From Streptomyces venezuelae (GTDB lineage Bacteria > Actinomycetota > Actinomycetes > Streptomycetales > Streptomycetaceae): 64,000 bases of DNA. The notes below the pieces were generated by a model. The model saw only the letters and a list, made by a program, of their open reading frames with translations, had not been told where the DNA came from and did no database searches. Within the stretch, counting starts at the first letter, position 1. Each line of letters starts with the position of its first letter. Where the stretch lies: assembly GCF_008642335.1 (NCBI RefSeq), contig NZ_CP029191.1, positions 4,030,001 through 4,094,000 on the forward strand. Reading direction: 5' to 3'. Shown in pieces: positions 47,709-59,057 of the stretch. The position numbers and the translations under genes are program-made.

Positions 47709-48443
47709 GTGGCAGCCACGACCGATGAAGAGAAGCAGGACGAGGCGCCCGCGCCGGCCCCCGCGCCACGGCGCCGCGGCCGCGGTCCCATCGCCACGGC
47801 GGTCAGCGTCTTCGGTGAACTCCTCATCACCGCGGGCCTCGTGCTCGGACTCTTCGTCGTCTACTCCCTGTGGTGGACGAACGTCATAGCGGACCGCGAG
47901 GCGCACAAGCAGGGCAACCGCGTGCGCGACCACTGGGCCGCGGGGCCCGGCTCCATCGACACCAAGGACGGCATCGGCTTCCTGCACGTACCCGCGATGG
48001 GCAACGGCGAGGTGCTGGTCAAGGCGGGCACGAGCAGCAAGGTCCTCAACGACGGCGTGGCCGGCTACTACAAGGACCCCATCAAGTCGGCGCTGCCCGA
48101 GGACAAGGAAGGCAACTTCACGCTGGCCGCGCACCGCGACGGTCACGGCGCGAAGTTCCACAAGATCGACAAGATCGACAAGGGCGACGCGATCGTCTAC
48201 GAGTCCCGGGACAAGTGGTACATCTACAAGGTCTACGCGAAGCTGCCCGAGACCTCGAAGTTCAACGTGAAGGTCCTGAACCCCGTCCCCAAGGAATCGG
48301 GTGCGAAGAAGCCGGGCCGCTACATCACGCTGACGACCTGCACGCCTGTCTACACGTCCCGCTACCGGTACGTCGTGTGGGGCGAGCTGGAACGCATCGA
48401 GAAGGTCGACGGCAAGCGGACGCCTCCGGCGGAGCTGAAGTAG
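47709..48443 (+). CDS. Class E sortase (third of three)
   Basis: The 244-residue protein has a short basic N-terminus, a membrane helix (LLITAGLVLGLFVVYSLWW) and a sortase domain. The His is in AAHRDGHG, the Cys in TLTTCTP and the Arg in RYRYVVW. The second half is close in sequence to the preceding sortase (KxPGRYITLTTCTPxxTSxYR), indicating tandem duplication. The His region reads AAH rather than AGH, which may alter activity slightly. It is the last gene of the operon and ends at a strong terminator. Confidence 0.9.
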   Translation: MAATTDEEKQDEAPAPAPAPRRRGRGPIATAVSVFGELLITAGLVLGLFVVYSLWWTNVIADREAHKQGNRVRDHWAAGPGSIDTKDGIGFLHVPAMGNGEVLVKAGTSSKVLNDGVAGYYKDPIKSALPEDKEGNFTLAAHRDGHGAKFHKIDKIDKGDAIVYESRDKWYIYKVYAKLPETSKFNVKVLNPVPKESGAKKPGRYITLTTCTPVYTSRYRYVVWGELERIEKVDGKRTPPAELK

Positions 48444-48471
48444 CCCGGAGGGCCTCGGCCTGGGCGGCAAC

Positions 48472-48512
48472 GGAGAAGCCCCGGTACCGCTGAGCGGTAC
48501 CGGGGCTTCTCC
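48472..48512. terminator. Strong bidirectional terminator, sortase / pknB
   Basis: A perfect 19-bp stem with a 3-nt loop (arms 48472-48490 and 48494-48512) separates the convergent sortase and pknB genes. Confidence 0.88.
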
Positions 48513-48535
48513 GTGTGTGTCGCGTGCGGGTCAGA

Positions 48536-50566
<2,031 letters not shown>

Positions 50567-50734
50567 AGCTAATCCAGCCCTCTCCGTCGGTCCCGACCGC
50601 ACCGTTGTGTGGTCCGGCGGTGTGCTGTCCGGGCATACGGTACCCGGCTCCACTTACGTGACCCGGCCGCGACCGTCACCCGATACCGGACCGGTACCGC
50701 AACGTGCACCGATGTGGAGGGGCCGTGACGGGGG

Positions 50735-52198
50735 TCACTTCTTGCTGTCGATGACTGCCTTCATCACGTTCTTGGCGATCGGCGCGGCGAGGCCGCCACC
50801 CGAGATGTCGTCACGGCTGGCGTCGCTGTCCTCGACCACCACGGCGACGGCGACCGGCGACCCGGAGTCCGTCTTCGCGTACGAGATGAACCAGGCGTAC
50901 GGGTTCTTGCTGTTCGCGACGCCGTGCTGCGCCGTACCCGTCTTGCCGCCGACAGTGACGCCGGGGATCTGAGCCATGGTTCCGGTGCCGGACTTGACGA
51001 CCGTCTCCATCATTTCCTGGAGCTTCTGCGCGTTCTCCTTCGAGAGCGGCTCGCTCATCTCCTTCGGCGAGTGCTTCTCGACCACGTCGAGGTTGCGCGC
51101 CTGCAGCTCGCTGACCATGTACGGCTCCATGAGGGTGCCGTCGTTGGCGACCGCGGAGGCGACCATGGCCATCTGCAGCGGGGTCGCGGCGGTCTCGAAC
51201 TGTCCGATGGAGGACAGCGCGGTCTGCGGCCGGTCCATCTCCTCGGGGAAGTTGGAGGCGTTGGAGCGGACCGGGACGAACTGCTGCTCGTTGAAGCCGA
51301 ACTTCTTCGCCGTCTCCAGCATCTTGTCCTTGCCGAGATCGGAGCCGATCTTGCCGAAGACGGTGTTGCAGGAGACCCGCAGCGCCTCACGCATCGTGGC
51401 GTTCTTGCAGGGCAGGTCGCCCTCGTTCTTCAGCGGCTGCGTGGTGTCGGGCATCGTCCACGGAAGGGGCGAGTCCGTCTTCTCGTCGACGCTGTTGTAC
51501 AGGTCGTGCTCAAGGGCCGCCGCCGCCGTGACCACCTTGAAGGTGGAGCCGGGCGGATAGGTCTCGCGCAGCGCGCGGTTGACCATCGGCTTGTCCTTGT
51601 CCTTGTCCAGCTTGATGTACTTCTCGGCTTCCGCGCTGGTGTTGCCCGCGAATTCACCGGGGTCGTACGACGGCGTGGAGGCCAGCGCCAGGATGGCGCC
51701 GGTGGACGGGTCGAGTGCGGCGACGGCACCCTTGCCGCGGCCCTTCAGGCCTTCGTACGCGGCCTTCTGCGCGGCGGAGTTGAGGGTCGTGACGACATTG
51801 CCGCCCTCCTTCTTCTCGCCGGTCAGCATGTCGAGGGTGCGGCGGAAGAACAGCCGGTCGTCGTTGCCGGTGAGGATGCCGTCGTCGATGCTCTCGAGCT
51901 GCGTGGCGCCCATGCGCTGCGAGGAGTACCCGGTGACGGGGGCCCACATGGGCCCGTCCTTCCAGGTGCGCTTGTACTTCAGGTCGTTGCCCGGAGTGGC
52001 CTTGGAGCCGGTGATGGGCTTGCCGTCGACGATGATGTCGCCGCGCGGCTGCGAGTAGCGCTCGATGGTGACGCGGCGGTTCTTCTCGTGCTTGGCGAGG
52101 GTGTCGGCCTGGACGTACTGGAGCCAGTTGTCCCGGGCGAGCAGGGCGAGGATGAGCAGCCCGCAGAAGATCGCGATCCGGCGCAGGGGCTTGTTCAC
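50735..52198 (-). CDS. pbpA: Class B penicillin-binding protein PbpA (transpeptidase)
   Basis: PbpA cross-links peptidoglycan and works with the adjacent FtsW/RodA-type glycosyltransferase. The 487-residue protein has an N-terminal membrane anchor (RRIAIFCGLLILALLA), a dimerisation domain and a transpeptidase domain. The active-site motifs are STFK (nucleophile Ser in YPPGSTFKVV), SCN and KTGTAQ. The start overlaps the ftsW stop by four bases. In mycobacteria PbpA is a PknB substrate. Confidence 0.94.
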   Translation of the reverse strand: MNKPLRRIAIFCGLLILALLARDNWLQYVQADTLAKHEKNRRVTIERYSQPRGDIIVDGKPITGSKATPGNDLKYKRTWKDGPMWAPVTGYSSQRMGATQLESIDDGILTGNDDRLFFRRTLDMLTGEKKEGGNVVTTLNSAAQKAAYEGLKGRGKGAVAALDPSTGAILALASTPSYDPGEFAGNTSAEAEKYIKLDKDKDKPMVNRALRETYPPGSTFKVVTAAAALEHDLYNSVDEKTDSPLPWTMPDTTQPLKNEGDLPCKNATMREALRVSCNTVFGKIGSDLGKDKMLETAKKFGFNEQQFVPVRSNASNFPEEMDRPQTALSSIGQFETAATPLQMAMVASAVANDGTLMEPYMVSELQARNLDVVEKHSPKEMSEPLSKENAQKLQEMMETVVKSGTGTMAQIPGVTVGGKTGTAQHGVANSKNPYAWFISYAKTDSGSPVAVAVVVEDSDASRDDISGGGLAAPIAKNVMKAVIDSKK

Positions 52199-53619
52199 GG
52201 TCGGACCACCTGCGTCATCTCGGCGTCGGGGCTGGGGGCTGGGGAGGGGGCGGGCCGGCGCGCGGTGTCGCTGATCCGGATCAGGATGCCGATCAGGGCC
52301 CAGTTGGCGATGACGGACGAACCGCCGTACGCCAGGAAGGGCATCGTCATACCGGTCAGGGGGATGAGGCCCATGACGCCGCCCGCGACGACGAAGACCT
52401 GGATGGCGAAGGCGCCGGAGAGGCCGATCGCGAGGAGCTTGCCGAACGGGTCGCGGGCGGCGAGCGCCGTGCGGACGCCGCGCTCGACGATCAGTCCATA
52501 GATGAGCAGGATCGCCATGATGCCGGCGAGCCCGAGCTCCTCACCGAAGGTGGCGAGGATGAAGTCGGAGTTGGCCGCGAACTTGATCAGGTCCGAGTTG
52601 CCCTGGCCGAGTCCGGTGCCGAGGGTGCCGCCCGAGCCGAAGGCCCACAGGGCCTGCATCGCCTGCTCGGAGTGGCCGACCACGCCCTGCTGGCTCAGCG
52701 TGTACTCGCGCATGGGGTCGAGCCATGCGTCGACACGCTGCTTGACGTGCGGCTCGAAGGACGCGACGCCGACCGCACCGACCGCGGACATCATCATGCC
52801 GAACACGATCCAGCTGGTGCGCTCCGTGGCGACGTACAGCATGACGACGAACATGCCGAAGAACAGCAGCGACGTACCGAGGTCGGTCTCGAAGACGAGG
52901 ATCAGGATCGACATCGCCCAGACGACGATGATCGGGCCGAGGTCACGTCCGCGCGGGAGGTAGAGCCCCATGAAGCGGCGGCTGGCCAGGGCGAGCGCGT
53001 CGCGCTTCACCATCAGGTACCCGGCGAAGAAGATCGCGATGACGATCTTCGCGAACTCGCCGGGCTGGATGGAGAAGCCGCCGATGTGGATCCAGATCTT
53101 CGCGCCGAACACGTTCATGCCGAGGCCCGGCACGAGCGGCAGGAGCAGCAGGACCAGGGCACCGACCATGGAGATGTACGTGTAGCGCTGAAGGACGCGG
53201 TGGTCCTTGAGTAGCAGCAGCACGCCGACGAACAGGGCGATGCCGATCGCCGAGTACATGAGCTGGTTCGGGGCCGCGACGCTGAAGTTGGGCAGCTGCT
53301 GGAGCCGCTCGGACTGGTCGAGGCGCCAGATCACCACCAGACCCAGGCCGTTCAGGAGGGTGGCCAGCGGCAGCAGCAGCGGGTCCGCGTACGCCGCGAA
53401 CTTGCGGACGACCAGGTGACCGACTGCCGCGAGCAGCCCGAGGCCCGCTCCGTAGCCGAGCATGCCGGACGGCACCTTGCCGTCGAGCGCGAGGCCCACG
53501 TTCATGTAGGCGAACAGCGGGATGACGACGGCGAACACGAGCAGCGCGAGCTCGGTGTTGCGCCTGCTCGGCGCCCCGATCGCGCCGATCGTCGACGTGT
53601 GTGTAGTACTACTGCTCAT
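52195..53619 (-). CDS. ftsW: FtsW/RodA/SpoVE-family cell-wall polymerase
   Basis: This is an integral membrane glycosyltransferase of the SEDS family, which polymerises lipid II. The 474-residue protein has about 12 membrane segments. SEDS motifs visible include the WIHIGGFSIQPGEFAKI region with the conserved Pro-x-Glu-x-x-Lys, ATFGEELG, and the C-terminal TGMTMPFLAYGGSSV. The N-terminal 15 residues are hydrophilic (STTHTSTIGAIGAPSRRN). It is coupled to pbpA, forming the usual SEDS-PBP pair. The annotation could equally be rodA; the pbpA neighbour fits the mycobacterial RodA-PbpA pair. Confidence 0.92.
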   Translation of the reverse strand: MSSSTTHTSTIGAIGAPSRRNTELALLVFAVVIPLFAYMNVGLALDGKVPSGMLGYGAGLGLLAAVGHLVVRKFAAYADPLLLPLATLLNGLGLVVIWRLDQSERLQQLPNFSVAAPNQLMYSAIGIALFVGVLLLLKDHRVLQRYTYISMVGALVLLLLPLVPGLGMNVFGAKIWIHIGGFSIQPGEFAKIVIAIFFAGYLMVKRDALALASRRFMGLYLPRGRDLGPIIVVWAMSILILVFETDLGTSLLFFGMFVVMLYVATERTSWIVFGMMMSAVGAVGVASFEPHVKQRVDAWLDPMREYTLSQQGVVGHSEQAMQALWAFGSGGTLGTGLGQGNSDLIKFAANSDFILATFGEELGLAGIMAILLIYGLIVERGVRTALAARDPFGKLLAIGLSGAFAIQVFVVAGGVMGLIPLTGMTMPFLAYGGSSVIANWALIGILIRISDTARRPAPSPAPSPDAEMTQVVRP

Positions 53620-53645
53620 GGCGTGCAGAGGCCCCCAACGGCTGC

Positions 53646-55205
53646 TTACTGCTTACCGCACAGCGGGACCAGCTTCTGCTCATCCTCGGAGAGGCTGGGG
53701 CCGGGTGTGGGAGTCGGTGCGGTCTTGGACTTATTCTTGTCGGTCGGGTTGTTCTTGTCGTTCTTGTCGGTCCTGGCGTCGCCGCCGGGGGAGGTCGGGT
53801 CCGGGGACGGCGCGGTGCGCAGTCCGGTGGAGCCGCCCGCTTCGCCCTCGCCGGTCTTGGCGTTGTTCTGGCGCTCGACCTCGCGACGCTCGGCGTCCTT
53901 CTTGCACGCGGTGGCCTGCAGGCTCAGCTCGTCGATCTTGCTCTTGGCCTCGTCGAGACTGTCCTCGACGATGTTGGCCTCGACCTGCTTGCGCTGGTAC
54001 GGCGGCAGGTACTTGAGTTCGACCTCGGGGTGATCCTTCTCGACCTTCGAAAGGCTGACCCACGCGAGGTCCTGGTCGATGCCGCGGTACAGGGCCACGT
54101 GCTCGTCCTTCGTACCCACGTAGTACTGCGTCTGGGTCCAGCGGTAGCCGCCGTAGAGACCGCCGCCGATGACGGCGAGGGCCAGCACTCCGTAAAGCGA
54201 TCTCTTGAGCCACTTGCGGCCGCCGCCGGGCTTCACGAAGTCCTCGTCGCCGTACGCCCCGAAGCTGCCCTCGGGGACGTACCCCGCGGTGTCGCCGCTG
54301 CCGGGCGGGCCGAAGCCGCCCCCGCCCTGGGGCGCCTGCGGCGGCACCGGACGGCCGAGGCCGGACGCACGGCCCGCGGGCGTCTGCATCGCGCCGTCGT
54401 CCTGCGACTGGAGCTGGTTCTCGGCGACCGCGCCGACGACCACGGGGGTGTCGGACAGCTGGCCCGCCAGGGTGTCGCCGCTGTCGATGTCCAGGACGTC
54501 GGCGACGATCACGGTGATGTTGTCGGGGCCGCCGCCGCGCAGCGCGAGCTGGATGAGCTCCTGCACGGTCTCCTGGGGGCCCTGGTAGGACGCGAGGGCG
54601 TCCTCCATGGTCTGGTGGGACACGACTCCGGAGAGGCCGTCCGAGCAGATCAAGTACCGGTCGCCGGCGCGCACTTCGCGGATCGACAGATCGGGCTCCA
54701 CGTGGTCGCCGCTGCCCAGCGCGCGCATGAGGAGCGACCGCTGCGGGTGGGTGGTGGCCTCCTCCTCGGTGATGCGGCCCTCGTCGACGAGGCGCTGCAC
54801 CCAGGTGTGGTCCTGCGTGATCTGCGTCAGGACGCCGTCCCGCAGGAGGTACGCGCGCGAGTCGCCGACGTGGACGAGGCCGAGGCGCTGACCCGTCCAC
54901 AGGAGGGCGGTCAGGGTGGTCCCCATGCCCTCGAGCTGGGGGTCCTCCTCGACCATCATGCGCAGCTGGTCGTTGGCCCGCTGCACGGCGGTGCCCAGCG
55001 ACGTGAGGATGTCCGAGCCCGGGACGTCGTCGTCGAGCGTGACGAGCGTCGAGATGACCTCGGAGCTCGCCACCTCACCCGCGGCCTGGCCCCCCATGCC
55101 GTCGGCGATCGCGAGGAGACGCGGGCCGGCGTAACCGGAGTCCTCGTTCCCCTCCCGGATCATGCCCTTGTGCGATCCGGCGGCGAAGCGCAAAGACAGA
55201 CTCAT
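53646..55205 (-). CDS. pstP: PP2C-type Ser/Thr phosphatase PstP
   Basis: PstP removes phosphate from PknB and its targets. The 519-residue protein has the PP2C domain (about 1-240): REGNEDSG, AIADGMGGQAAGEVAS, LVHVGDSRAYLLRDG, the SDGLSGVV segment and GGPDNITVIVADV supply the metal-binding Asp residues. A linker follows, then a transmembrane helix (LKRSLYGVLALAVIGGGLYG), a small ectodomain and a Lys/Thr/Pro-rich tail. The start at 55205 (MSLSLRFAAG) follows GAGGTG; in-frame starts at 55235 (MYPEPTG) and 55250 are alternatives. It follows fhaB by 132 bp. Confidence 0.93.
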   Translation of the reverse strand: MSLSLRFAAGSHKGMIREGNEDSGYAGPRLLAIADGMGGQAAGEVASSEVISTLVTLDDDVPGSDILTSLGTAVQRANDQLRMMVEEDPQLEGMGTTLTALLWTGQRLGLVHVGDSRAYLLRDGVLTQITQDHTWVQRLVDEGRITEEEATTHPQRSLLMRALGSGDHVEPDLSIREVRAGDRYLICSDGLSGVVSHQTMEDALASYQGPQETVQELIQLALRGGGPDNITVIVADVLDIDSGDTLAGQLSDTPVVVGAVAENQLQSQDDGAMQTPAGRASGLGRPVPPQAPQGGGGFGPPGSGDTAGYVPEGSFGAYGDEDFVKPGGGRKWLKRSLYGVLALAVIGGGLYGGYRWTQTQYYVGTKDEHVALYRGIDQDLAWVSLSKVEKDHPEVELKYLPPYQRKQVEANIVEDSLDEAKSKIDELSLQATACKKDAERREVERQNNAKTGEGEAGGSTGLRTAPSPDPTSPGGDARTDKNDKNNPTDKNKSKTAPTPTPGPSLSEDEQKLVPLCGKQ

Positions 55206-55337
55206 GCGCACCTCGCCCGTCGGCTCCGGGTACATCCGCACGGTGCCCACCCTCCGGTCGGGAGCGCGCCGGCGTCCAGTGCCTGGACAGCCGTTTCGGC
55301 TCGCTCGCTCCGCTCGCGCTCTGTCATGACGTATGTA

Positions 55338-55853
55338 CTACTTCCGCAGCTCGATGACGGTCTTGCCGATGCGGATCGCCGTGCCCAGCGGAATGGGCGT
55401 CGGGCTGGTGAGTCGGGTCCGGTCGAGATACGTGCCGTTGGTGGACCCGAGATCCTCGACGATCCACTGGCCGTCACGGTCCGGGTAGATCCTGGCATGC
55501 CTGCTGGAGGCGTAGTCGTCGTCCAGCACGATCGTCGAGTCGTGCGCACGGCCCAGCGTGATGGTCTGGCCCTGCAGCGCGACCGTCGTCCCGGCGAGGA
55601 TGCCCTCGGAGACGACCAGCTTCGTGGGGGCGCCGCGCCGGGAGCGGCCGCCGCCGCCCTGCTGTTGGCGCTGCTGGGGAGGTGCGGCCTGCTGCTGGCG
55701 GGCGGCCTGCTGGGGCCGCTCGCGCCGGGAACCGCGCTGTGTGACGCGCGTTCCGAACAGGTCGCTGCGGATGACCTGGACGGCCACGATCACGAACAGC
55801 CACAGAACGGCCAGAAAACCTAGCCGCATGACCGTCAGGGTCAGCTCTGACAT
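55338..55853 (-). CDS. fhaB: FHA-domain protein FhaB
   Basis: This protein binds phosphothreonine, linking PknB signalling to division proteins. The 171-residue protein has an N-terminal membrane helix (LGFLAVLWLFVIVAVQVI), a Gln/Arg-rich linker and an FHA domain (about 85-165). The FHA domain shows the expected GRAHDSTIVLDD, SSRHARI and STNGTYLD motifs. FhaB (FipA) of mycobacteria contacts FtsZ and FtsQ. The gene starts 10 bp after fhaA. Confidence 0.93.
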   Translation of the reverse strand: MSELTLTVMRLGFLAVLWLFVIVAVQVIRSDLFGTRVTQRGSRRERPQQAARQQQAAPPQQRQQQGGGGRSRRGAPTKLVVSEGILAGTTVALQGQTITLGRAHDSTIVLDDDYASSRHARIYPDRDGQWIVEDLGSTNGTYLDRTRLTSPTPIPLGTAIRIGKTVIELRK

Positions 55854-55863
55854 TGCCCCCGCT

Positions 55864-56754
55864 TCACCCTTCGGCTTGCCGGTAAACGATGGTGGTTTGG
55901 CCCACGACGATCCGCGAGCCGTCGCGGAGCGTAGCGCGGGTGGTGTGCTGCCCGTCTACCACGATGCCGTTGGTAGACCCGAGATCCTGGATCGTCGAGG
56001 GCGTTCCGGTCCGGATCTCACAGTGCCGACGGGATACGCCGGGGTCGTCGATCCGCACATCGGCGTCGGTGCTGCGACCCAGCACCAGCGTCGGGCGGGA
56101 GATCTGATGGCGATTGCCGTTGATCTCGATCCAGCGCCGCACCTGGGCGCCCGGAAGTGGTCCGGCACCGGGGCCCGCGGGCCTGTTCGGAGCCGGGGAC
56201 TGCCCGCCGGGGCGACCCGCGCCGGGCGGCGGCGCGGCGGGCATGGGAGGTGCGCCTCCGGGAGCGCCGGACGGCGGCTGCGGATAGCCTCCCGCGGCTC
56301 CTCCGCCGCCACCCGCGCCACGGCCGGGGGCCGCCGGGCCGCCGGGGCCCGCGGGGGCGCGCTCGGGCGCCTGGGAGGAACTGGAGGCGAGGGTGCGGCT
56401 GCGCACGCGGTACAGACCGGTGTCGAGGTCCTCGGCCTTCTCCAGGTGGACCTTGATGGGCCCCATGAAGCTGTACCGCTGCTGCTTCGCGTAGTCACGC
56501 ACCATGCCGGAGAGCTCGTCGCCGAGCTGGCCCGAGTACGGACTCAGTCTTTCGAAGTCGGGGGCGCTCAGCTCGACGATGAAGTCGTTCGGGACGACGG
56601 TCCGCTCGCGGTTCCAGATCGTCGCGTTGTTGTCGCACTCCCGCTGGAGCGCGCCGGCGATCTCGACGGGCTGGACCTCGGACTTGAACACCTTGGCGAA
56701 GGTGCCGTTGACCAGACCTTCGAGTCGTTGCTCGAACTTCTTCAGGACTCCCAT
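55864..56754 (-). CDS. fhaA: FhaA: DUF3662 and FHA-domain protein
   Basis: The 296-residue protein has an N-terminal DUF3662 domain (about 1-115: MGVLKKFEQRLEGLVNGTFA), a Pro/Gly/Ala-rich linker, and a C-terminal FHA domain (about 200-290) with GRSTDADVRIDD, SRRHCEI and STNGIVVDG. In Mycobacterium FhaA binds the phosphorylated MviN pseudokinase domain and reduces peptidoglycan synthesis. Here that pseudokinase is a separate protein coded near position 8400. It is the first gene of the fhaA-fhaB-pstP-ftsW-pbpA-pknB operon. Confidence 0.94.
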   Translation of the reverse strand: MGVLKKFEQRLEGLVNGTFAKVFKSEVQPVEIAGALQRECDNNATIWNRERTVVPNDFIVELSAPDFERLSPYSGQLGDELSGMVRDYAKQQRYSFMGPIKVHLEKAEDLDTGLYRVRSRTLASSSSQAPERAPAGPGGPAAPGRGAGGGGGAAGGYPQPPSGAPGGAPPMPAAPPPGAGRPGGQSPAPNRPAGPGAGPLPGAQVRRWIEINGNRHQISRPTLVLGRSTDADVRIDDPGVSRRHCEIRTGTPSTIQDLGSTNGIVVDGQHTTRATLRDGSRIVVGQTTIVYRQAEG

Positions 56755-57255
56755 GGGGCACCTCCTCCGTCGTAGTCATCCTGGTACTGCTTACTGATCG
56801 TATCCACGCGCCGGGAAATCGGCTGGTTCCCCCTGTCCGCCCAGTCGACGAGTGTCGCCTCTCACAAGACATGCCCGCGCCGGCGTCCAAGGACCCTCCG
56901 GGACCCCTGATCAAGCCCTGATTCCGGCCCCGGAACCCCTTACGGGCAGCTGCTCGGGACGTCTGCTCGAGCCTCCTTTTAGAAGGGATCGTAGAGGGGG
57001 CCCGAAGCCAGTGTCCCGCACCTGGCTGTGGACCCCGGCGAGCTCGGCCGGGAAGAGGTGAATACGGGCCCGGGGTGCCGGGCGGGTCAGGATCGGTCCG
57101 TGGGGCGGGCGAGCCCCGCCCGAGGCGCACGCGAGGCTTCTGGTGCCGGTTGCCCGCCGAATACGGATGTGAATCCACCCGCTGCAGCGTGCTAATCTTC
57201 TGGATGTCGGCAGGCGCTCGCACCACACAGTGAGAGACCCAAAGACAGCACCCAT
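56755..57255. promoter_or_regulatory. Promoter region of the fhaA-pknB operon and tRNA-Leu
   Basis: This 501-bp gene-free stretch lies between fhaA (leftward) and tRNA-Leu (rightward). A GCTAATCTTC segment at 57191-57200, also seen before tRNA-Ile, probably includes the tRNA-Leu -10 (TAATCT, 57193-57198). I could not place the promoter of the fhaA operon. Confidence 0.5.
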
Positions 57256-57339
57256 GCGCGGGTGGCGGAATAGGCAGACGCGCTGGATTCAGGTTCCAGT
57301 GCCCGCAAGGGCGTGGGGGTTCAACTCCCCCCTCGCGCA
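57256..57339 (+). tRNA. tRNA-Leu (CAG)
   Basis: The 84-nt class II tRNA has acceptor stem GCGCGGG / CTCGCGC, anticodon CAG in loop TTCAGGT, a variable arm (TGCCCGCAAGGGCGT) and T arm GGGGG TTCAACT CCCCC. CCA is not encoded. Confidence 0.97.
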
Positions 57340-57346
57340 CAACGAG

Positions 57347-57397
57347 GAAGCGGTCCTCCTCCGGACGAAAGTCCGGAAGGGGGCCGCTTCTTTTTGT
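57347..57397 (+). terminator. Terminator after tRNA-Leu
   Basis: A long hairpin (GAAGCGG ... CCGCTTC outer arms, with an inner GTCCGG / CCGGAC stem around GAAA) ends in a TTTTT run, 8 bp after the tRNA. Confidence 0.82.
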
Positions 57398-57465
57398 ATC
57401 CGCTGAGCCCGCTCATGGTCGCCCGCGTGCGTCGGGGCGGGGTCCGGTGATGTATGTCACCGAAG

Positions 57466-57474
57466 TTATCCACA
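57466..57474 (+). promoter_or_regulatory. Isolated DnaA box upstream of the DUF2252 gene
   Basis: A perfect TTATCCACA lies 81 bp upstream of the DUF2252 gene start. A single 9-mer can occur by chance; regulation by DnaA is not shown. Confidence 0.4.
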
Positions 57475-57554
57475 GGCTCTGACGGCTTTCCGCTCGCGGC
57501 GGTACTTTCGAGGCCGGATGCAGGTTGGCCGACGGTCGGCGGGGGGCGAGGGGC

Positions 57555-58988
57555 GTGGTGGAGCACGGCGGGAGGATTCCCGGGCAGCGTGGCGAGCGGC
57601 TGCCGCGGGTGCGGGGGTTCGCCGAGTGGCCCGCGCAGGGGTCGCCGAAGGCGGAGGGCAAGGCGGTGCGGCGGCGGGTGCCCCGTGCCGCGCACGCGGA
57701 GTTCGAGGCGGATGGCGCGCGGCCCGACGCGGTGGCCGCCGTGGAGGAGTCCAACCGCAGTCGGCTCCCCGAGCTCGCGCCGATCCGGGTCGGCAGGATG
57801 ACGGCGTCGCCGTTCGCCTTCCTGCGGGGGTCCGCGGGCCTCATGGCGTACGACCTCGCGCGTACGCCGTCGACCGGTATCGGCGCGCAGATATGCGGTG
57901 ACGCGCATGCGGCGAACTTCGGGTTGTACGGGGACGCGCGGGGCGGCCTCGTCATCGATTTGAACGACTTCGACGAGACGGTGCACGGCCCCTGGGAGTG
58001 GGACCTCAAGCGGCTTGCGACGTCCCTGGTGCTCGCGGGGCGCGAGGCGGGGGCGGGTGAGGACGCCTGTGAGGAGGCGGCCCTGGACGCCGTCGGGGCC
58101 TATCGCCGCACGATGAGGCTGCTCGCGAAGCTGCCGGTCCTCGACGCGTGGAACGCCATCGCGGACGAGCAGCTTGTCTCGCACACGGACGCGCGTGACC
58201 TCCTCGGGACCCTGGAGCGGGTCGCCGAGAAAGCGCGGCAGAACACGAGCGCCCGCTTCGCGGCGAAGTCGACCGAGAAGGTCGTGGGCGCGGACGGCGC
58301 CGAGGGACGCCGCTTCGTCGAGGCACCGCCCGTGCTGCGGCGCGTGCCGGACGCGGAGGCCGCGTCGGTGGCCGCGGCACTCGGTGAGTACCGGAGCACG
58401 CTGACGGAGGACAGGCTGCCGCTCCTCGCGCGGTACGCGATCCAGGACGTGGCGTTCCGCGTCGTCGGTACGGGCAGCGTCGGTCTGCGGTCGTACGTGG
58501 TGCTGCTCCTCGACCACCGGGGCGAACCGCTGGTGCTGCAGGTCAAGGAGGCACGGCCGTCAGCGCTGCTGCCGCATCTGCCGGTGGCCGGCTTCAAGGC
58601 GCCGGAGACCGAGCACGAAGGGCACAGGGTGGTGCTGGGCCAGAAGCGGATGCAGGTCGTCAGCGACTTCCTGCTCGGGTGGACGACGGTCGGCGGACGG
58701 CCTTTCCAGGTACGGCAGTTCAGAAATCGCAAGGGCAGCGTCGACCCGGCCGAGCTGGCCGCGGACCAGCTGGACGACTACGGCCGCATGACCGGCGCCC
58801 TGCTGGCCCGCGCCCACGCGCACAGCGCGGACCCGCGCCTCATAGCCGGGTACTGCGGGAAGAACGACGAGCTGGACGAGGCGATGGCGCGGTTCGCGAC
58901 GGCGTACGCGGACCGTACGGAGGCGGATCACGCGCTGCTGGTGCAGGCGGTGAAGGAGGGGCGTGTGCCGGCGGAGTCGGGGGTGTGA
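57555..58988 (+). CDS. DUF2252 family protein
   Basis: The 477-residue protein matches DUF2252, a large actinobacterial family of kinase-like fold: FLRGSAGLMAYDLA, ICGDAHAANFGLYGDARG, the DLNDFDETVHGPWEWDLKR core and the C-terminal YGRMTGALLARAHAHSADP. The GDAHxxNFG and DxxDFD motifs resemble the catalytic loop and metal site of aminoglycoside-phosphotransferase-like enzymes, so a phosphotransferase activity is plausible but unproven. The start is one of two adjacent GTG codons (57555, 57558) after GAGGGG; an ATG/GTG further up (57525) is less likely. Confidence 0.82.
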   Translation: MVEHGGRIPGQRGERLPRVRGFAEWPAQGSPKAEGKAVRRRVPRAAHAEFEADGARPDAVAAVEESNRSRLPELAPIRVGRMTASPFAFLRGSAGLMAYDLARTPSTGIGAQICGDAHAANFGLYGDARGGLVIDLNDFDETVHGPWEWDLKRLATSLVLAGREAGAGEDACEEAALDAVGAYRRTMRLLAKLPVLDAWNAIADEQLVSHTDARDLLGTLERVAEKARQNTSARFAAKSTEKVVGADGAEGRRFVEAPPVLRRVPDAEAASVAAALGEYRSTLTEDRLPLLARYAIQDVAFRVVGTGSVGLRSYVVLLLDHRGEPLVLQVKEARPSALLPHLPVAGFKAPETEHEGHRVVLGQKRMQVVSDFLLGWTTVGGRPFQVRQFRNRKGSVDPAELAADQLDDYGRMTGALLARAHAHSADPRLIAGYCGKNDELDEAMARFATAYADRTEADHALLVQAVKEGRVPAESGV

Positions 58989-59057
58989 CGGCGGAGGGGC
59001 CGGGCGTGGCGCGGGCGGGTTTCCTGGGCTGGGGCGTGTGTGGCCTAGGCTGGACGA

